Source of the DNA: Dehalococcoidia bacterium
Lineage (GTDB): Bacteria; Chloroflexota; Dehalococcoidia; UBA1151; UBA1328
Direction of reading: 5' to 3'
Assembly: GCA_030745955.1 (NCBI GenBank)
Contig: JASLNQ010000016.1
Span: 1-15,735 of the forward strand
DNA length: 15,735 nucleotides
Position 1 is the stretch's first letter. Each line of letters begins with the position of its first letter. This document shows positions 6,747-14,010 of this stretch, one piece after another. The translations under genes and the position numbers were made by a program. The notes under the pieces were generated by a model. The model was not told the origin of the DNA and searched no databases. It saw nothing but the letters and a program-made list of their open reading frames with translations.

Positions 6747-7859
6747 CTACTCCCAGCGGAACATCCGTGTCGCAATCACAAACGTGATCACGATCCACAC
6801 CGCGAGTCCAAGCAGCTCGCTGCCAAGCGTGGTTAGCGCGGCGCCCTCGACCGTGATCGCACGCATTCCGTCTGCGAGATAGGTCAACGGCAGGTACTGC
6901 GACCACCTTGTCAGCCATTCAGGCATGACCGAGAGCGGGAAAAACACTCCAGAGAGGAACATCATGGGCATTGAAATGATGTTCGCCACCGGTGCCGCGG
7001 TCTCCTCGGTTTTCGCCCAGCCCGAAACGGCCAGGCCAATCGCGATGAACAGCGAACCACCGAGCAGCGCCATGATCGTCAGGTCGAACCATGCCCCTGC
7101 TCTTCCGCCGCCGACAGTTACGCCCAACACCAGCGCCCCCACAATCACCAGCACGTAGGTCTGGAGCACCACTACGATCGCCTTGGTCGTGAGCTGGCCC
7201 GCAAGGAAATGAGAGGCACCGATCGGGGTCGCCTTGAGTCGGCGCAACACACCCTGCGACTTGAACCGGACCAGCGTGAACACAACCGTGAACAGGCCGG
7301 TCTGCATGATCGCCATTGCCGCAATGCCCGGAATCAACCAGCCCTTGAAACCCTGCCCCTGGCCTTCGATAAGCGACTCGGAAATCCCGATCGCGTTCTC
7401 AACCCTGTACTCCGACGGGACCTGCGCGACCTCTTTGAACAGCGCGTCGGTCACCTGCCCGAGCACGGTTGAAACGACCATCCGTTCCTGCGCATAGCGC
7501 TCGTCGTAGGTAACAACGAGTTCTGCAAACTCGCCGGGAACACCAAAGTTTTCAGGTATCTCGATTGTGGCGCGGGTTCCACCGAACTCCAGTTCGTGGG
7601 TCACCTCGTCGAGAGTCCCCGTAAAAACGTTCAGGACCTCTTCGCCTTCAGTACCGCTGAGCGCCTGGATCAGACCACGTGAAGCATCGTTCTGCGCCGC
7701 GTCGTGGATACCGACGTCAGGCGAGTTGAACCCCTCGAAGTTCATGATGCCGAATATCAGCATGATCAACAGCGGGAAGAAAAGCGCCCAGAACAGGGCC
7801 TGCCTGTTCCGGAAGTACATTTTGAGGGAAGCGACCGTGAGTGCTATGTACAGTTTCAT
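6747..7859 (-). CDS. ABC-2 type transporter permease
   Basis: This 370-residue integral membrane protein has the ABC-2 layout. A first membrane span lies at about 22-41 (ALFWALFFPLLIMLIFGIMN). A soluble extracytoplasmic region covers about 42-170. A cluster of five spans follows, starting with GWLIPGIAAMAIMQTG and ending with VWIVITFVIATRMFRWE at the C-terminus. The region MPMMFLSGVFFPLSVMPEWL is typical of the family's penultimate segment. It should pair as a homodimer with the adjacent ATPase to export a drug, lipid or other small molecule, as in DrrAB-like systems. It lies 18 bases downstream of the ATPase gene in one operon. The ATG start has only a weak ribosome binding site, consistent with translational coupling. 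The substrate is unknown. Confidence 0.92.
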   Translation of the reverse strand: MKLYIALTVASLKMYFRNRQALFWALFFPLLIMLIFGIMNFEGFNSPDVGIHDAAQNDASRGLIQALSGTEGEEVLNVFTGTLDEVTHELEFGGTRATIEIPENFGVPGEFAELVVTYDERYAQERMVVSTVLGQVTDALFKEVAQVPSEYRVENAIGISESLIEGQGQGFKGWLIPGIAAMAIMQTGLFTVVFTLVRFKSQGVLRRLKATPIGASHFLAGQLTTKAIVVVLQTYVLVIVGALVLGVTVGGGRAGAWFDLTIMALLGGSLFIAIGLAVSGWAKTEETAAPVANIISMPMMFLSGVFFPLSVMPEWLTRWSQYLPLTYLADGMRAITVEGAALTTLGSELLGLAVWIVITFVIATRMFRWE

Positions 7860-7877
7860 CAGGGTGAGTCCGGGAGG

Positions 7878-8624
7878 TCAGTCTCGAAGGTCGTGGCCGG
7901 TCAGGTTCAAGAACACATCGTCGAGCGTCGCCTCGCGCACTCGCTTCTCCGACTTGAAACCCGTCTCAAGCAACTGGTCGATCAGGTTGTCGGGAGTATC
8001 GAGCGCGATGATCTTCCCGTCCTCGACCACCGCCACACGGTCGCACAGCTCCTCGGCCTCCTCCATGTAGTGGGTGGTCAGCAAAATCGTCGAGCCGTCT
8101 TCCCTGATCTTGTTGACCAGCGCCCAGACCTGTCGCCGGGCCTGCGGGTCGAGACCCGTTGTCGGCTCATCGAGGAACAACACGACCGGGTCGTTCACCA
8201 GGGCGACCGCAATCGAAAGTCGCTGCTTCTGTCCACCCGACAGCTGGGCGTACTTCCCGTTCTTACGCCCCTCCAGCCCGACGCGTGTCAGCACCTCGAC
8301 AGGATCGACTTTCGCCTCGTACAACCGGGCGTATAGTTCGACGATCTCGCTGAGCTTCAGGTTGTCGAAGAATGCGTTCTGCTGGAGCTGGACACCAATC
8401 ATCGATTTCACCGCCCGCGGATCCTCTTTCACGTTGATGCCGTTGATAACCGCTTCGCCGGAGTCGGCGTCCCGCATCCCTTCCAGGATCTCGACGGTCG
8501 TCGTTTTACCGGCACCGTTCGGTCCCAGCATGCCAAAGACCTCGCCGCGCCTGACCTCAAACGAAATGCCGTCGACGGCCCTGATCTCCTCGTATCGCTT
8601 GTAGAGGTCCCTCGCAACGATCAC
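7878..8624 (-). CDS. ABC transporter ATP-binding protein
   Basis: This 248-residue nucleotide-binding subunit has every motif of an active ABC ATPase. Walker A is GPNGAGKT at 34-41, with Q-loop glutamine near 81-82. The signature LSGGQKQR starts at 128, Walker B VVLFLDEP at 147, and the switch histidine is His185 in TTHY. The C-terminal tail (TLDDVFLNLTGHDLRD) matches drug and lipid exporters of the DrrA/CcmA type. It energises the permease encoded immediately downstream. The start is GTG and no ATG or TTG lies in frame close upstream. The gene diverges from the aldo/keto reductase operon across about 200 bases. I see no strong promoter for it in that gap. Confidence 0.95.
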   Translation of the reverse strand: MIVARDLYKRYEEIRAVDGISFEVRRGEVFGMLGPNGAGKTTTVEILEGMRDADSGEAVINGINVKEDPRAVKSMIGVQLQQNAFFDNLKLSEIVELYARLYEAKVDPVEVLTRVGLEGRKNGKYAQLSGGQKQRLSIAVALVNDPVVLFLDEPTTGLDPQARRQVWALVNKIREDGSTILLTTHYMEEAEELCDRVAVVEDGKIIALDTPDNLIDQLLETGFKSEKRVREATLDDVFLNLTGHDLRD

Positions 8625-8685
8625 CGGATCGTCTGCCTGATTACTCTGATTCGTGGTGATGAGAGTGCCTCGTGTTGTCGGTCAC

Positions 8686-8716
8686 AGCGTCGCGCGAACG
8701 CTCTGAAGCTCGCGCG
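8686..8716. repeat. Overlapping inverted repeats in a divergent promoter region
   Basis: Two mutually exclusive stems are visible. AGCGT (8686-8690) pairs with ACGCT (8698-8702) around CGCGCGA, or CGCGCGA (8691-8697) pairs with TCGCGCG (8710-8716). They lie between the ABC operon and the aldo/keto reductase promoter and could form an operator. Confidence 0.35.
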
Positions 8717-8725
8717 CCATTCCTG

Positions 8726-8753
8726 TTGAACTGCGGTCCGGACAGGTTAGAAT
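8726..8753 (+). promoter_or_regulatory. Sigma-70 promoter of the aldo/keto reductase operon
   Basis: The -35 hexamer TTGAAC (8726-8731) is separated by 16 bases from the -10 hexamer TAGAAT (8748-8753), which matches the consensus at five of six positions. The predicted start near 8760 gives a leader of about 73 bases. The spacer contains the 8-base palindrome GTCCGGAC (8736-8743), placed where a repressor or activator could act. Confidence 0.55.
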
Positions 8754-8832
8754 CTGCGCCTGCCCACCGGGATTTGACTGCACACCAGTCTATTTGAAAT
8801 ACCCGCTGCCCCACAGACAAAAGGATGCCGAC

Positions 8833-9855
8833 TTGGCCATTGAATACGTGAACTTCGGTACTGCAGGCGTAAAAGTGTCTCGCATGGCCCTTGGACTCGG
8901 GTTCCGGGGGCAGTTCGATCGCGCTGAAGCCGAGAAAGTAATACATCGCGCCTTCGACGCCGGAATCAACCTGATCGACTGTGCCAACGTCTACGGATTC
9001 ATGGACGACCGCCGAAATATCGGTAGCTCCGAACAGGTGCTCGGGAAGGCGCTGAAAGGCCGACGCGACGACGTGGTGGTCACGTCGAAGGTATTCAGCC
9101 CAATCGGCGACGGACCCAACGACCAGGGCGCGTCCCGCTATCACATCATGCGCGAGGTCGAGCGCTCACTGGGCCGACTCGATACGGACCACATCGATGT
9201 CTACATCTTCCATGGCGTTAGCGACATGTCGCTCTTTGAAGAGCAGTTTCGTACGATGGAAACCCTGGTCCAGCACGGGAAAATACGCTACGTCGGGGTC
9301 AGCAATTTCCAGGCCTGGCAGGTGATGCAGGCACTCCGGGTGCAGGAACGGATCAACGCACAGCCATTGATCGCCGTGCAGAACCCTTACTCACTCATGA
9401 ACCGGACCCAGGAAGACGAACTGTTCCCGATGGTCCGTGAAACCGGCGTCGGAGTGATGGCCTACAGTCCGCTTGGGGTCGGCCTGCTGAGTGGTACGTA
9501 CCGGCCAAACGAAGTACCCGACGACAGCACGCTTTGGGGCTCACGCCGACAGGGCCAGATCAACACGTACATGCAGGGTCGGGCGGCGAAGGTCATTGCC
9601 ACGGTCGAGGAAGTGGCTGGCGAAATCGGGGCAACGATGCCGCAGGTTGCGATGGCGTGGGTAATGTCGCACCGGGAGGTCACAGTTGCCATTTCGGGCG
9701 CGGATACCGTGGATCAAATCGCCGATGTATCAGGTGCCCTCGAACTCACACTCCCCGACGAAGCGATCGCAATGCTCAACGAAGCGTCAAGCGGGATGCG
9801 TGCCGTGCTCGACGGCTCGCCCGAAGACGTTGACAACGAGGAACAGTCGGGTTAA
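8833..9855 (+). CDS. Aldo/keto reductase
   Basis: This 340-residue protein is an NAD(P)H-dependent oxidoreductase with the AKR beta/alpha barrel. The catalytic tetrad is complete: Asp49 and Tyr54 in IDCANVYG, Lys86 in VVTSKV and His127 in YIFHGVSD. GKIRYVGVSNF and the C-terminal cofactor region VTVAISGADTVDQI are also typical. Length and motifs suggest the bacterial group related to potassium-channel beta subunits. It should reduce an aldehyde or ketone, or run the reverse reaction, in the cytoplasm. The TTG at 8833 is the preferred start because AAAAGGA lies 7 bases upstream and the product begins directly at the first strand. A TTG at 8794 has no such site. It is the first gene of a three-gene operon. 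The substrate is unknown. Confidence 0.93.
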   Translation: MAIEYVNFGTAGVKVSRMALGLGFRGQFDRAEAEKVIHRAFDAGINLIDCANVYGFMDDRRNIGSSEQVLGKALKGRRDDVVVTSKVFSPIGDGPNDQGASRYHIMREVERSLGRLDTDHIDVYIFHGVSDMSLFEEQFRTMETLVQHGKIRYVGVSNFQAWQVMQALRVQERINAQPLIAVQNPYSLMNRTQEDELFPMVRETGVGVMAYSPLGVGLLSGTYRPNEVPDDSTLWGSRRQGQINTYMQGRAAKVIATVEEVAGEIGATMPQVAMAWVMSHREVTVAISGADTVDQIADVSGALELTLPDEAIAMLNEASSGMRAVLDGSPEDVDNEEQSG

Positions 9856-9907
9856 ATCGTCGTCTCCACATTCACCGGGCGACAGATAGACGAAAAGAGA
9901 TTTCGAA

Positions 9908-10678
9908 ATGAAAGTATTGCTTGTGGGCGGCTCTGGAATGGTCGGCACGTTCATCACGCCCTACCTGGAAGAGCACCACGACCTGCGGGTCCTCGACCTC
10001 GCCGAGCCCCGCCACAGAGGCGTCGAGTTCGTAAAGGGATCGGTAACCGACCCGGCTGCGATCGAAAAAGCGGTTGCCGGCGTCGATGCTTTCATCTGGC
10101 TGGTCATGCAGAGCCCACAGGGCGGCGCTATCACCGACCAGGACGTGAAGGTCATTCGTGAGAACTACGAAGTCAACTGCCTCGGGCTCCACACGTTCCT
10201 CTGGCTGGCACAGGGTGCGGGACTGATGCGCGGCGTCTACACCAGCTCGATGAGCGTCCACTACCGAAGGCGCGACTACTACCGGGCCGAGGAAGAGGTC
10301 CCGCTCGACACCCCCAGCGCCTACGGGCTGAGCAAGGGCTTTGGCGAGGGAATCTGCCGGTACTTCGCGTCGTGGTTCGACATGAACCTCATCGCCCTCC
10401 GCATCACCGGCCCCCGGACCCGCGAGGACTACACCGAGGACCGGCGCAATCCCATCGTCAGGACCAATCGCGACGACGGGTCGAAACACCTTTACGTAAC
10501 AGACGAAGCCGACCTCGCACGGGCTTACCTGGCCGCTCTTGAGAATGTGCAGATCGGCCATGGCCGGTTCGATCCGATTTTCATTGCGGGAGACGAGAAC
10601 GAAACGGAGCACAACCTGTCGAAGGCGCGTCGGCTGCTCGGCTGGACACCCCGGTCACATCTCGAGGTCGAGCTCTAA
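9908..10678 (+). CDS. NAD-dependent epimerase/dehydratase (extended SDR)
   Basis: This 256-residue protein is a short-chain dehydrogenase of the extended, epimerase-like type. The cofactor motif GGSGMVG occupies residues 7-13. Asp30 at the end of the second strand favours NAD over NADP. The catalytic residues are Ser113/114 and Tyr139-x3-Lys143 (YGLSK). The C-terminal half has ITGPRTRED, YVTDEADLARAYLAAL and a final LGWTPRS, as in nucleotide-sugar or steroid-like epimerase/dehydratase proteins. At 256 residues it is short for the group, so a compact substrate domain is likely. It follows the aldo/keto reductase by 52 bases and overlaps the next gene by one base (TAATG), so the two are probably co-translated. 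The exact reaction cannot be named. Confidence 0.9.
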   Translation: MKVLLVGGSGMVGTFITPYLEEHHDLRVLDLAEPRHRGVEFVKGSVTDPAAIEKAVAGVDAFIWLVMQSPQGGAITDQDVKVIRENYEVNCLGLHTFLWLAQGAGLMRGVYTSSMSVHYRRRDYYRAEEEVPLDTPSAYGLSKGFGEGICRYFASWFDMNLIALRITGPRTREDYTEDRRNPIVRTNRDDGSKHLYVTDEADLARAYLAALENVQIGHGRFDPIFIAGDENETEHNLSKARRLLGWTPRSHLEVEL

Positions 10679-11307
10679 TGCGAATTGCGGTGATTGGCAG
10701 CGGTAGCGTTGGCACCGGGCTGGCAAGGGCATGGTCGGCGCTGGGTTACTCGGTCGTGATCGGTTCGCGCTCGCCCGACTCCGAGCGGGTCCGGAAGCTG
10801 GTTGCGGAAATCGGCGGCGGAGTTGGGGCCGCATCGCTATCCGATTCGATAGTGGATGCCGACGTGATCGTGCTCGCGGTCCCGTGGAGCGCGACCGAAA
10901 CCTCGATAACCAACATGGGCGATCTTTTCGGGCGTGTTGTGATCGACGCAACGAACCCGTTCGCACACGGCCTGAACCTCGATATCGGTCACACGACTTC
11001 GGGCGGCGAGCAGGTAGCTGAATGGGTGGCCGGAGCGAGCGTCGTCAAAGCCCTGAACATCGTCGACGCCCGTTTACTCGACGGCAAGATGCTCGACGAC
11101 CGCACGGTCTCGATACCGATCGCTGGTGATGACCAGGGCGCGAAAAAACTCGCCACAGAGCTGATTTCCGAACTCGGCTTCGACGTGGTCGACGCTGGTC
11201 CCCTCGAAAACTCTCGGCTCCTGGAACCACTCGCCCTCCTGATGATCCGCCTCTCGATGAAAAAGACACTCGGTAACGAAATCGGCTTCCGGGTGCTGCG
11301 CGACTAG
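10678..11307 (+). CDS. F420H2:NADP oxidoreductase-like NADP-binding protein
   Basis: This 209-residue protein belongs to the NADP oxidoreductase, coenzyme F420-dependent (Fno-like) family. It has the dinucleotide motif GSGSVG (residues 7-12). SRS at 30-32 after the second strand is typical of recognition of the NADP 2'-phosphate. LAVPW (66-70) and DATNP (90-94) are family motifs, and KALNI starts at 124. Family members pass hydride between F420 and NADP, or act as general NADP reductases. F420 use cannot be decided from sequence alone. Its position after an NAD(P)H aldo/keto reductase and an SDR suggests cofactor supply or another redox step in the same pathway. Translation is coupled through TAATG. 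The stop overlaps the opposing MFS gene. Confidence 0.88.
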   Translation: MRIAVIGSGSVGTGLARAWSALGYSVVIGSRSPDSERVRKLVAEIGGGVGAASLSDSIVDADVIVLAVPWSATETSITNMGDLFGRVVIDATNPFAHGLNLDIGHTTSGGEQVAEWVAGASVVKALNIVDARLLDGKMLDDRTVSIPIAGDDQGAKKLATELISELGFDVVDAGPLENSRLLEPLALLMIRLSMKKTLGNEIGFRVLRD

Positions 11308-11320
11308 TACCGCACACGCC
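11291..11320. terminator. Hairpin over two overlapping convergent stop codons
   Basis: GG, GTG and TGCG (11291-11300) pair with CGCA, CAC and CC (11311-11320), with single-base bulges at 11296 and 11318. The 10-base loop contains ACTAGT, from which both facing genes take their TAG. There is no T-tract, so termination is only a suggestion. Confidence 0.35.
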
Positions 11321-12689
11321 AGGCGACCACTGCTGAAAGCACTCTCGCGGCTGCCATGCCCAGGAAAACGACCTCCCACGGCGCACCCGCCGTGTCGAGA
11401 ACCAGCGCGAAGACGATCGCCTGGGCACCTGCATAGACGTAGCCGTGGCCATCAAGCACACCCGAGGCAGTCGCCGCGTATCGGGCTCCAGCCATGTCGA
11501 CCACCAGCGTCGAAGTCATCGACAGACTCATCGCAAACGCCCCGACGAACAACAGCCCGGCACCCGCATAGACACTCGTCGCCGGCACAATCGCCAATCC
11601 AACGAGCGCAGCGGCCGAGATAATCGCCGAGACAGCGATCATCGGGCTACGCCGGCCCCCGAGCAGCACGTCCGATATCCAGCCAGAGACCAACGGCGCC
11701 GTGAGATACCCGACCGGAATGGCAATCGTCACCAGCGCCGTCGTTTCGATCGATAGTCCTGCTTCTTCGAAATAGTAGAGTGGTGCCCACGTGGTGAGAC
11801 CGTACCGGACTACATTCTCCAGCCCCTTGACGTGCGAAGTCGCAACGAACCGCCAGTTGGTGAACAGAACCCGGTATGCAGTGAACGGCCCTTCTCTACC
11901 AGCCGTCTCAAATTCAACGGCGTCACCGACCGTCCCGTCACCCGTAACCTCCCCGCCAACATGCGAAACCGAATCCAGCTCGGAACCCGGTCCCGCCACC
12001 AGCACAGCTTCACCAGCCTCCCGTCCGCCAACCGTCGTACCTGATTGACCGAGGTCCTCCAGCCCGACGTCGGAGGGCCGGTCTCGAACCATGAAGAACA
12101 CCGCCACTGCAGCAGGAATCATCAACAGAGGTGGATACCTGAACGCCGCCCGCCAGCCGAACTCCGCGACAGTCCAGCCGGTAACCAGCCACATCAGCAG
12201 CATCGAAGAACCCGCAGCAACGCCCACTACGCCCATCACCCGTCCACGATGATCCCGCCCCCACCACTGCGCCAGCATCCCGATCCCCGGCGACCAGGCG
12301 GTTGCGTTGGCAAATCCGTTCAGCCCCCAGGGAATTGCGATCGCCCACAGGCTCGATCCGAAACTCGTAACCCAGTTAAGCGCCACCGAAGCCAGCGTTC
12401 CCACCAGCAGCCAGAACCTGTACCCGTAGACCTCGGCGATCCGCCCATGTGTGAAGTCACCGAGAGCGAATCCCCACAGAAGACACGCGTTGATTATTCC
12501 GATCTCCACGTGCGTGAAGTCGAGTTCCTCGCGGATCACCGGGCCGGCAGGCCAGTGGTTGAACCTGCCCATGTACACGAACAGGTAAAACACCGCGTAG
12601 CTGAACAACACACGATGCTGCCAGCGACGCATGTGAACCCGCGCCTGTATTCCGGTTTGGGCCGGTGGCAGCTCCTGGACTTTGGTCAT
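11304..12689 (-). CDS. MFS transporter, OPA/sugar-phosphate permease-like
   Basis: This protein of about 461 residues has two halves of roughly six membrane spans each, separated by a long acidic, Gly-rich cytoplasmic loop. The N-terminal part (RVLFSYAVFYLFVYMGRFN) and GDFTHGRIAEVYGYRFW between spans 2 and 3 resemble the organophosphate:phosphate antiporter and glucarate-type carriers. The matching loop in the second half is SGWISDVLLGGRRSP. It probably imports or exchanges an organic anion; the ligand is unknown. An upstream ATG at 12755 would add 22 residues. I prefer the ATG at 12689 because TATATAC just upstream looks like a -10 element and the added residues are not transporter-like. Its stop shares CTAG with the convergent reductase gene, and it diverges from the amidohydrolase. 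Confidence 0.9.
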   Translation of the reverse strand: MTKVQELPPAQTGIQARVHMRRWQHRVLFSYAVFYLFVYMGRFNHWPAGPVIREELDFTHVEIGIINACLLWGFALGDFTHGRIAEVYGYRFWLLVGTLASVALNWVTSFGSSLWAIAIPWGLNGFANATAWSPGIGMLAQWWGRDHRGRVMGVVGVAAGSSMLLMWLVTGWTVAEFGWRAAFRYPPLLMIPAAVAVFFMVRDRPSDVGLEDLGQSGTTVGGREAGEAVLVAGPGSELDSVSHVGGEVTGDGTVGDAVEFETAGREGPFTAYRVLFTNWRFVATSHVKGLENVVRYGLTTWAPLYYFEEAGLSIETTALVTIAIPVGYLTAPLVSGWISDVLLGGRRSPMIAVSAIISAAALVGLAIVPATSVYAGAGLLFVGAFAMSLSMTSTLVVDMAGARYAATASGVLDGHGYVYAGAQAIVFALVLDTAGAPWEVVFLGMAAARVLSAVVAWRVRY

Positions 12690-12780
12690 TTCGCCACTGT
12701 ATATACGCCCCGCCCCGATCGACACCGGCCTGCGAGCGTACCGGGGTGAATTCATCCTGCCGCGGCTGAAACAAAACCGT

Positions 12781-12820
12781 CGCTGTGCCTGTTTCGCAGC
12801 AGTCCCGCAGGCAGACAGCG
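12781..12820. promoter_or_regulatory. Inverted repeat, possible operator
   Basis: CGCTGT and GCCTG (12781-12791) pair with CAGGC and ACAGCG (12808-12820), giving 11 base pairs with a two-base bulge and a 16-base loop. It lies between a minus-strand MFS gene and the plus-strand amidohydrolase and overlaps the proposed -35 of the latter. That position suits a regulator of one or both genes. Confidence 0.4.
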
Positions 12821-12840
12821 TTATTCACGCGGCGTACTAT
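12812..12840 (+). promoter_or_regulatory. Possible promoter of the amidohydrolase operon
   Basis: CAGACA (12812-12817) and TACTAT (12835-12840) each match their consensus at four of six positions with a 17-base spacer. Transcription would begin near 12847, giving a leader of about 45 bases. Confidence 0.35.
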
Positions 12841-12892
12841 TCGCCTTCACTGAAGGAACCGCAGTTCGCCAGAAGCCGGAGCATGAGTAGAA

Positions 12893-13777
12893 ATGATCGT
12901 TGACGTCCATACCCACCTCCCGAGTCACATGGAAACGGTGCCTCCAGACGAAATGGTCGTTGAGACGGCCATGCGATCGGGCGAAACGGTCCAGCTAACC
13001 AACTCGATCGACGACTACATGCACGACATGGAACCGGTCGACAAGACGCTTATCTTCGGGATCGCCCCCCGGCCCTGGCGGCCAAAAGAACGAATCCTCG
13101 GCTCCACCGGTTGGCCAAACGAACTGAACCACAACGACATCGCCTCGGAAATGGCGAAGCATGCGCCCGACAAGGTCATCCCGTTTATGTCCCTGCATCC
13201 GCTCGACCCGAACTGGGAGGCCGAGTACGACCGCTGCGTGGGCGACCTCGGCTGCCGGGGGATCAAGCTGGGACCCAACTACCAGGACTTCGATCCGACC
13301 GGCCCCGACGCCTTCCAGCTGTTCGCGCGCCTCGAGGCCGACAATCTCCCGATCGTTTTCCACCAGGGCACCTCACCCATGACGGAGGCCCCGCTGACTT
13401 ACGCCCACCCGCTCACGACCGAGAAGGTCGCACTGGCCTTCCCGAAACTGACGATGGTCCTGGCCCACCTGGGCCACCCCTGGCAGAACGACTGCCTGGC
13501 GGTAGTCCGCAAGCATCCCAACGTGTGGGCCGATGTTTCGGCACAGTTCTACCGTCCTTACTCGTTCTGGCAGGGCATGCGGCTGTTCCACGAATGGGGT
13601 GTGACCCAAAAAATCCTGTTCGCATCCGACTGGCCCGTAACGAGGCCACAGGACAACATCGACCACCTGCACGGGCTAGCAAAATTCGCAACAGACCACC
13701 ACCTTCCGGCGATTCCGGAGGATGAGATCGAGGGCATCATCAACAGGGACGCCGTAGAAATCATGGGCGTCGACTAA
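12893..13777 (+). CDS. Amidohydrolase family 2 (ACMSD-like) protein
   Basis: This 294-residue metal-dependent hydrolase or decarboxylase has the amidohydrolase-2 barrel. The metal ligands are HxH at His6 and His8 (DVHTHL), His157 (FHQG), His192 (LAHLGHPW) and Asp246 (FASDWP). RGIKLGP near 122-127 is a family signature. Relatives include aminocarboxymuconate-semialdehyde decarboxylase, gamma-resorcylate decarboxylase and lactone hydrolases, so the reaction may be decarboxylation or hydrolysis of an organic acid. Residues 30-80 form a less conserved insert. The ATG at 12893 has GGAG 11 bases upstream, rather far, but nothing better is available. It leads a cluster with a small membrane peptide, an MFS carrier and a second small membrane protein, which suggests uptake and processing of one compound. 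Confidence 0.92.
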   Translation: MIVDVHTHLPSHMETVPPDEMVVETAMRSGETVQLTNSIDDYMHDMEPVDKTLIFGIAPRPWRPKERILGSTGWPNELNHNDIASEMAKHAPDKVIPFMSLHPLDPNWEAEYDRCVGDLGCRGIKLGPNYQDFDPTGPDAFQLFARLEADNLPIVFHQGTSPMTEAPLTYAHPLTTEKVALAFPKLTMVLAHLGHPWQNDCLAVVRKHPNVWADVSAQFYRPYSFWQGMRLFHEWGVTQKILFASDWPVTRPQDNIDHLHGLAKFATDHHLPAIPEDEIEGIINRDAVEIMGVD

Positions 13778-13792
13778 AGGACGCAGAGCTTG

Positions 13793-13848
13793 ACCGGTCT
13801 GCCCCGTGGAGTCGTCCCAGAACGCCCGGATGTGCGTCCACGACCGGT
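13793..13848. repeat. Two-step inverted repeat downstream of the amidohydrolase
   Basis: CGTGGA (13805-13810) pairs with TCCACG (13837-13842). Just outside, the self-complementary ACCGGT at 13793-13798 can pair with a second copy at 13843-13848. The structure fills most of the 92-base gap before the 46-residue peptide gene. It could be a processing or attenuation signal, or paired operator half-sites. Confidence 0.4.
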
Positions 13849-13869
13849 GCCAGATGAGAGTAGGTCCGA

Positions 13870-14010
13870 ATGCAATACCTGGTTGGTTTCCTGGTTGCAG
13901 TCCTGGTCATGATCCTGGTTTACCGGGCGGGTCGAAGGTCGGGTTACGAGGCCGGGCGAATCGACGAGCGCAAGGAATGGTCGACGAAAATTCGTGAGCT
14001 GGACGACTAG
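13870..14010 (+). CDS. Small single-span membrane peptide
   Basis: This 46-residue product has one hydrophobic helix at residues 3-18 (YLVGFLVAVLVMILVY), then a basic stretch (RAGRR at 19-23) and an amphipathic charged tail ending ELDD. By the positive-inside rule the tail is cytoplasmic. AGGT lies 5 bases before the ATG. The stop codon abuts the ATG of the MFS gene (TAGATG), which implies translational coupling. I recognise no family. The position suggests a carrier accessory or stability peptide, or a translated leader that sets MFS expression. It could also be a chance frame, but the ribosome binding site, the clean transmembrane segment and the exact abutment argue for a real gene. Confidence 0.65.
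   Translation: MQYLVGFLVAVLVMILVYRAGRRSGYEAGRIDERKEWSTKIRELDD

Noticed and set aside
8641..9144. 167-residue minus-strand frame
   Set aside because: It covers the start of the aldo/keto reductase, which has a complete catalytic tetrad and promoter on the plus strand.
9872..10612. 246-residue minus-strand frame
   Set aside because: Shadow of the SDR gene, whose cofactor and YxxxK motifs are intact.
12045..12749. 234-residue plus-strand frame
   Set aside because: Pro/Arg/His-rich shadow of the minus-strand MFS gene.
13111..13725. 204-residue plus-strand frame
   Set aside because: Arg/Pro-rich out-of-frame shadow within the amidohydrolase.
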